A stretch of DNA of 64,000 nucleotides from Manduca sexta (lineage: Eukaryota; Arthropoda; Insecta; Lepidoptera; Sphingidae), in the NCBI RefSeq assembly GCF_014839805.1, contig NC_051142.1, forward strand, positions 1-64,000, written 5' to 3'. Positions 50,061 through 64,000 of the stretch are shown here, in pieces (the first letter of the stretch is position 1; each line of letters starts with the position of its first letter). A program made the position numbers and the translations under genes. The notes under the pieces are model-generated. The model worked only from the letters and a program-made list of their open reading frames with translations. It was not told where the DNA came from and ran no database searches.

Positions 50061-51243
50061 GTGGGTAACCTTCTTTCCGAGGTAAGCCTCAGCGGTTTCC
50101 TTCATCTTGGTGAGGACCATAGCGGAGATTTCCTCAGGGGCAAAGATTTTGTTTCCTTGAGCGGTCTGAACGGAGACATGGGGTTTGCTCTGCTTCTCAA
50201 TGACCTTGAAGGGGAAGAACTTGATGTCGTGCTGGACGGTGGTGTCGCCCCACTCACGACCGATAAGACGTTTGGCATCGAAGACAGTGTTCTCGGGGTT
50301 GGTGGTCAGCTGGTTCTTGGCGGCGTCACCGATGAGACGCTCGCCGTCGGCAGTGAAAGCCACGTATGAGGGGGTGATACGGTTACCCTGGTCGTTGGCA
50401 ATGATTTCCACTCGTCCATTCTTGTACACACCAACACTGTTGACAACAGAGAAAAAATTAAAACATCAAGATTAATAAAACATGTCTTTTTCAATTTTAT
50501 AAGTAAAGCAGTGGTAATACTGAGCAAAATTATTATTCGCGACGATATTATGTAAAATGAAATCATTATTCTGTTATGCGACGCGGGAATCGAACCGCCG
50601 ACCTATATGTTAGACGTATCAGGTTCGTATTTCGTGCTACAACTACTCCGCCGTGCCAGTCAGAAAGGTTAACAGTTTTTAAATTACAAGGGCGAGGTCA
50701 TTGCCCTAAGTCTAAGAATATACGATAAAATATGTGTAGTCATAAAACTTTTTAAAATACTAGTATATTCCACTTCACACAAAGATATATAATAAACCGT
50801 ATCTAGATAATTAGCGATACATACTTAATAAAATAATTGGAAGTTATTTAAAAAAAAAAGTTTACAATGTATTTCTATAACATGGCAGATCAGTCTGAAA
50901 AGATTTACTGCTCGTAATAAAATTTATCAGCCTGTCTGATAATCATTTTGAATTAAAGATTGTGTTATATTCCTGTAATATAGAAAATTTGGGATTAAAA
51001 CTCAAATACTCTTTACGACTTCGAGAGACTTTAGGCAAATATTGAAGCATTAGTTACTAGACTGATAGACGATAAAGCCATCTGGCACTTGGTTACTATG
51101 ACGTGTGCTTACCATGAGTAGGTGGTACCCAAGTCGATACCGATCACTGTGCCGATGTCTTTGTCTTTCTCCTTCTTGTCATCGGCGCACACCGCCGCGA
51201 CCACCAGCACCATTGCACACAAACTCCACCGCATTTTCACCAT
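48377..51243 (-). CDS. Hsc70-3: Second BiP copy, frameshifted in the last exon, KDEL lost as assembled
   Basis: Exons on the minus strand are 51243-51113, 50436-48807 and 48610 onward. The first two encode the same protein as the copy at 36777-39590, as far as I compared, with changes only at silent sites. In the last exon a run of five G after 48438 (plus strand) is four here, so the exon to the normal stop (48396) is 215 instead of 216 nt. The frame shifts after the GQGGVP segment and the predicted C-terminus ends in a basic tail ([10 protein letters not shown], stop at 48377) without KDEL. If real, the product would be secreted. Because the change is in a homopolymer and the assembly shows other such errors, a consensus error is more likely. 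Confidence 0.88.
50578..50660 (-). mobile_element. tRNA-like SINE head, second copy
   Basis: Counterpart of 38925-39005 in the intron of the second BiP copy, essentially identical. Confidence 0.5.
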
Positions 51244-51761
51244 ATATCTATGTATTCTGCAAAAAAACGCCCACATATTAATTAAAGCTCTATTGCAATC
51301 TACTCATTAGGTGACTTTAACACATACTTGTTGCTATAATGAGCTAAAAAAGGGAATTTTATAAGACACGTAGTCACAGTATGGGACACGTCATATGGGC
51401 CATGGGCACAAAAACCCGGTTAAATTTCACTGTTGAAAGCGAAAACTATGGCTTATAACGGCTTGCAACGGTTACAAATTGATAACGGTACTATTCGGAC
51501 GCCTAGGAAATGTAGGGCGCTGCGCCGGCCTACTCGGGAATCCAGAAATTTCGTCGACGTCGCATAGATGAAATGGGTATTTTCCACTATAATCGCGCAA
51601 CAAAACATAGAGTAGCACGCATTCTGTTAAATTCAATTGGAATAAAGTGAAATCTAAGAAGAAAGAAATTGACATAGTTAAATATGCCAAAAAAAATCTA
51701 AGGTTATTATTACAGAATGAAGTTCAAAATTTTGGAAATGCTAATTAAATAATGTACTTTT

Positions 51762-52053
51762 ATTTACCTAATAAATTAAAACGATGAAAAGATCAGGAAT
51801 AATAATTCACAGCCACGTTAAAGTCACAAACGGGACTTGGGGCACTTGCACGAACTCACAAACGATATGCGTTGATCACTCACGTTCGATTTTTCAAGAA
51901 AAACTGAAGTTCACACGCGGCCGTCGCTATTATTTAGCGCTAGTGCTCATCGTGGGCGAATGTGATTGGCCAGGTAAACGATGACGTAAGTAAAGCTTTG
52001 TCACGATTGGTCCAAGTGTACCTATTCGGCGTCATTCTATTGGCCCACGTTTA
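51762..52053 (-). promoter_or_regulatory. Promoter of the second BiP copy
   Basis: The same elements as in the first copy are conserved: an exact ERSE at 51969-51951 (minus strand), an exact ERSE-II at 52039-52049 and the TATA-like and initiator region downstream. Confidence 0.7.
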
Positions 52054-53062
52054 TAAGTGGCCTTCTGAAAGAGGTCGTTACGCCAGGCGGGATATTCAAA
52101 GAATACGTGGTTCAACAAATAATATGTTTTTCGAACTTTCACTGATTATTTGGACTTATTTTAAAGTTGCGTCATCATCGTTTTTAACGAGAAAATGATA
52201 GAATGTTCTTTATAAACACTCTTTATAATACTTTAATGCTTTATACATAATTAATGCCACGTATTTCTAGACCTAGGGGATCTTGCTTTATATTTCGTGG
52301 TCAATACAGGATTCTTCTCACTTTATTGCCCATTAATGATAAGTAGGTATTTTAAACTTAGTTTTTTAATAATAAAAATATAATGACAGTGTTATTATTT
52401 TCATTCATCAGCCATATCCTTACTATACTTACAATTCAGGATCGGCTAATTTTCAAGGAATGATCGCTGTCTCACAAATACTAAACCACCTCTTACAAGA
52501 AGTAGGTAGACAAAGCTTGGAAATTGTGATTTACTTGTTACGTCTCTCATATTTTTCTTACTTGTGAGGATTAGAGTAATAGGATGTCTGTTTAAAAATC
52601 GAGAAAAACGTTAGAATTTTAGAATTTTATTGGTTGTACCCGGTTTGTGATCGCCAGTCGCTATATCATTCGCAGACCTAGGTTACGTTCCTATCATAAT
52701 ATTCAGGGACAAACACATGCCCGGGAACTATGGACGCGGTAGTTACCCAACTGTTTAACAATTTGGGGATATAGAACTCATATTGGGTACTTTCTATTTA
52801 AACTTTAAATTAAAAATAAATTGTTACTTCTCACATTCCCCCCAAAATGAAAAGACAAGAAATTTCTTATAATTAATTGGACAGGTACATATTTAAAAAC
52901 AGATGTTATTAAATATTAAATGATCGTGTGAAGACCACGTCATGCTTACTCCGAGACGATATTTGGTTATCTCACAGCTGTGACACATAATCAGTACACC
53001 CACGTAGCAACATGTTACCACGGTTATTGTTAATTGAAATTAATTCAATATTATATAAATAA

Positions 53063-53180
53063 TATCAGCCCTGCTTTCTTACTGTGTAATGGGAACGGAC
53101 CTGCTCTACAATTGAAAGGAATTGGGCTTTAGTTAACCAAGACGGCTTAGTGCGCACTGATAGACTTCATGGCCCAAAAA
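53063..53180 (+). repeat. Dispersed repeat fragment, second copy
   Basis: Counterpart of 41403-41530, with a small deletion around tactgtgtaatgggaacgg. Confidence 0.45.
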
Positions 53181-53751
53181 TTCTAGGATAAATAAAATGT
53201 TCAAAAATCTCCATCTTGTTTATTCGAATAGAATTTAACGTTACAATACGGAAATTCTAAATCAAAACTGGTTAAACTAAGTTAGTGTATTTTTATCAAC
53301 AATGTCAAGTGAAAAATGCGATAAAAAATATGTTTTCGCGTTGGTACATAATATTGTAGAATTAGTTGTAAAGCAACTTAACTGTAATCTATGTACTCTT
53401 ATATAAAAAGTTTTTCTCTCCATTCTGTGAACAAAAAATTTATTCGTCAAGTTGCTTTTTCTGTTAGTAATGGAGTGAATAATTTCATCATTTTACGCTT
53501 TACCAATTTTTACCAATAATAATTGATACTTTCTCGCGTCAAGGTAAAAAAAATGTAGACATTACTAAAACCATTACAATTTTATGAAATAAAAAACAAT
53601 TCAATTGTATAACATTATAATTAAAATTGTTACAAAACCAACAACAGTCCATGTACTTATCAAACTTGAATTGTATTATCAAAACTATTATTACTTGCCC
53701 CATACCTACTACAACTATTATACATTATTACTTATATATTATGGAACATGT

Positions 53752-61544
<7,793 letters not shown>

Positions 61545-62528
61545 GTCTGTGTTGTAAGTACTACGTGGTCGTGGTACACACCGGCTTTGTTAATCACGTA
61601 ACGTCGCGCTTTCACCGGCAATCGCAAACCTCGCAACCAACTCAATAATTTTTAACTAAGCAGATAAAACTTGTTAAACCACTTCGAAACAATCTATTTC
61701 GTCGGGGTCATATGCAATTATATAGACCTATTCGCCTATCAGTAAACTATATCGTTAAAGTACTCCGTGGTTAGATAACTGCAGTCTTGCTACTGTATGT
61801 AAAACAGAATCCTCTTTGTAAATCTATCTTTTATCTGGAACATCTAATACTATATTCTGTCATTTATTTTGATTTTTAATAAAATAATTTATTCCGAAAA
61901 CGAGACAACCATCGTGCTGTTTTTTTATATCAACTTGACAGATCGACAGTCGACACAGATCGACAGATCACTTATCAGTCAATCTCAACAGCTTAGATAA
62001 AAGAAAGTAGGTATGTCATCAGTCATCACTGAAATTGATTTTAACCACCGAAGGCTTAACAGGACTGCATGAGGAAGGCCAACTGGGGAACGCTTATAAT
62101 AGTAGGAAAATAATAATATTATATGAGAATAAATAAATAATAGTGAACATAGTATTATTATCATTTATCTACGCAATAGGAATATAATCTGTTACAGAGT
62201 ATAACCATTCGCATCACCATCACCACCTGTTTTATTATTATCTGTTTTGTATTCATTCTATGGCTTTATTTTTTTATGTAAAGTACGAAATAAAAATGTC
62301 TTTTTGTTATAATTAATTATTTCCTAATTTTAAGGACTTGCGCTCTGTGACTAAAATAAGAATGGGTAAATTGCAGAAATACTTTGCGAACAATGGCCTT
62401 ACAAGGGGTACCTTCAGGACTTGATACATTTCCAAACACACCTGTTGTGGTACTCGCACGGGCGTTGTTTTACAATAAATACGCAACGGTGAGAGTTCTC
62501 GCCTTAACATCTGAAAAACCTTGACAAC
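61545..62528. promoter_or_regulatory. Head-to-head region between ALAD and the disrupted gene at 62529
   Basis: It must hold the ALAD promoter (minus) and possibly that of the gene starting near 62529 (plus). I recognise no specific element. The AT-rich centre has no clear repeat. Confidence 0.4.
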
Positions 62529-63605
62529 ATGATTGCGGACGACGAAGAGGCTGTTAAGAAAAGATCGACAAAACATGCTCAGACAATCTTACAGTGAGTT
62601 TGGACACGACGTGTGACGTAAAAATCGGCGAAGGGCGATGCGGAGGACCCCAAGCCGCGGATAGTGCTAACCATTCGGTCGGAAAAGTCGAGCGCCAAGA
62701 GCAACAACATGAAGATTGTGTCCACGGAGGAGAAACTCGAGGAGGTGTCGCCGCGACGTTCAAGCCGCACCAGGGGCAAATGGGAATGGGTGTGCGACAG
62801 CGACACCTCAGCCTCGCCCGAAATACAAATCCGCCTCGGAGAACGATGACTCGGACGCTCACAACGCCAAGCGGTCCACCAGCCGGCGCAGTAAAGACAC
62901 TGACAATGTTGTGGCCAACGCCATCGCTCGGAAGAGAAACTCTACGAGGACATCACCCGCAGCGATCCACGCGCCGACAGAAACCCAAGGGACCAGAAGA
63001 AACAGCAGATAAGCTAGGAGATAGAGTTAAGACACGCCGGTCTGCACGACCCACAGCTACTGAAACTCAGAAGAGTAAAGCCAAAGAAGATATTGAAATG
63101 GATATCGTGGATTCAGATGACGAGGTGCTGGATCGAGGTAACCGTTCACAGTTAAGGCACCTGAGCGAACTCGGCTTGAAGGCTGTCACCATTGAGGATG
63201 ATGAAGAAGTTGAAGAGAGTGGGTAGGTAGACAACTTTGATATTGTTTACTGCTGATTAATCATTTGTTTTAAAGATTATAATATCTATACAGATCAACA
63301 CACAATAATAACTTAGCACATAGAAAATGAAACCCATATAATAATCTTATTTGTACACCTATAGAGAACTGGAAGAGAATGAGGCTGAGGAATTAGAAGA
63401 TGATGGAGATCTGGACGAGGAGGCGGAAGCCATTGGCAAGCTACTGGACGAGGAAGAGGACTCGCCCAGCGATGGGGACGAGGACTTCTACTGCTCTGCG
63501 GCTGCATCACCAAGTGAACAACCCAGGAGGTCTAAAAGATTGTGCTCTTCATTCACAAATGACAGTGACTGTTCATCACCAGCTCGTGAGGATGAGCAAA
63601 AGTGA
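62529..63605 (+). pseudogene. Frame-disrupted gene for a charged, acidic nuclear-type protein
   Basis: I do not recognise the family. A start at 62529 (MIADDEEAVKKRSTKHAQ) is stopped within about 22 codons. The coding-looking stretch then continues with PKPRIVLTIRSEKSS and VSPRRSSRTRGKWEWV in the same frame, with KSASENDDSDAHNAKRSTSR in the next frame (from about 62820) and with KLGDRVKTRRSARPTATE and MDIVDSDDEV in the third (from about 62980). A donor at 63223 joins in phase an exon at 63365-63605 (EELEDDGDLDEEAEAIGKLL, ending EDEQK). Composition is Ser/Arg/Glu/Asp-rich, as in chromatin-associated disordered proteins. At least three frame breaks mean a pseudogene or local consensus errors; splice signals at the 3' end look intact. 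Confidence 0.5.
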
Positions 63606-64000
63606 AGTATCATCGGACAATAACTTGTTATCTTCATAGATATCAAGTTATTTGTAGTTCACTGTAGACAGAATGCTTATACAGGGTGTTTGTAGTAGAA
63701 AATGTTTTGAAGTTCTATAAGTACTTAGGATTCAAGTTATTCAATGATTTGCATATATTGGCCAGCTCTCAATAATGAATAGTATATTGTACCCAATCAT
63801 TCCCAAAAAATATTGGTAAATAATCCTTTTGAAACTATGTATTAATTTCTAGGTTAACAATAGTATTTTTGGTATATTTTCCAAAACCCACTGAAACAAT
63901 TTTTTACTATTAAAAAAACACTCTGTGTTACATATTTTGCTTGCTGGTAGTTACAACCAGGCTGCATAGTATATATATTTCAGTACTTATTAAAATAAAA
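63606..64000. other. 3' flank of the disrupted gene
   Basis: AT-rich sequence, presumably 3' UTR and beyond. It contains acagggtgtttgtagtag, a short dispersed motif also seen near 4066, 4660 and 14228. No gene recognised. Confidence 0.45.

Noticed and set aside
62313..62862. Minus-strand open frames opposite the disrupted gene
   Set aside because: They are shadows of the plus-strand coding-like segments, with no domain and no splice support.

Overview
The window is nuclear DNA from an insect, almost certainly a moth or butterfly. The evidence is AT-rich intergenic DNA, short phase-consistent GT-AG introns, tRNA-headed SINEs, CTAG-ending Helitron remnants and a 5'-truncated non-LTR retrotransposon of lepidopteran type. 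No prokaryotic features and no CRISPR array are present. Two runs of exactly 500 N (18723-19222 and 45223-45722) are scaffold gaps.

Layout from left to right: NOC4-like ribosome biogenesis factor (+, 414-4353, 5' end off the window), with one exon amplified into a ~167-bp tandem array; 7.7 kb without a recognisable gene; a Ctr1/SLC31 copper transporter (-, 12027-14876, 5' exons missing) with two alternative Cys-rich last exons; a repeat-rich stretch with a LINE remnant and gap 1; folylpolyglutamate synthase (-, 20019-28353, complete, 499 aa), head-to-head with an adenylate-kinase-8-like gene (+, 29143-36203, complete, 457 aa); BiP/GRP78 (-, 36777-39590, complete, 658 aa, ending KDEL), convergent with AK8; and the last four exons of ALAD (-, 42126-45014). 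After gap 2 the same block recurs: last three AK8 exons (46180-47845), BiP (48377-51243) and ALAD, this time complete (53752-61544). A frame-disrupted gene for an acidic nuclear-type protein (+, 62529-63605) ends the window.

The main structural point is that 34001-45222 and 45723-56933 are two copies of one ~11.2-kb segment and both run flush into the same 500-N gap. The coding differences I could see are synonymous, apart from one 1-nt deletion that removes KDEL from the second BiP. Introns differ by transposon insertions and by repeat number. The simplest reading is that two contigs carrying the two haplotypes of one locus were placed in series, so the true locus probably holds one AK8, one BiP and one ALAD gene. 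A real recent tandem duplication cannot be excluded.

The genes are housekeeping functions and do not form a pathway: ribosome assembly, copper uptake, folate polyglutamylation, adenylate-kinase-like, ER chaperone and haem synthesis. The BiP promoter carries exact ERSE and ERSE-II unfolded-protein-response elements. I found no convincing novel multi-gene system. The most unusual items are the tandem exon array with repeated splice donors in NOC4, the alternative Cys-rich tails of the copper transporter, and the degenerate nucleotide-binding loops of the AK8-like protein.
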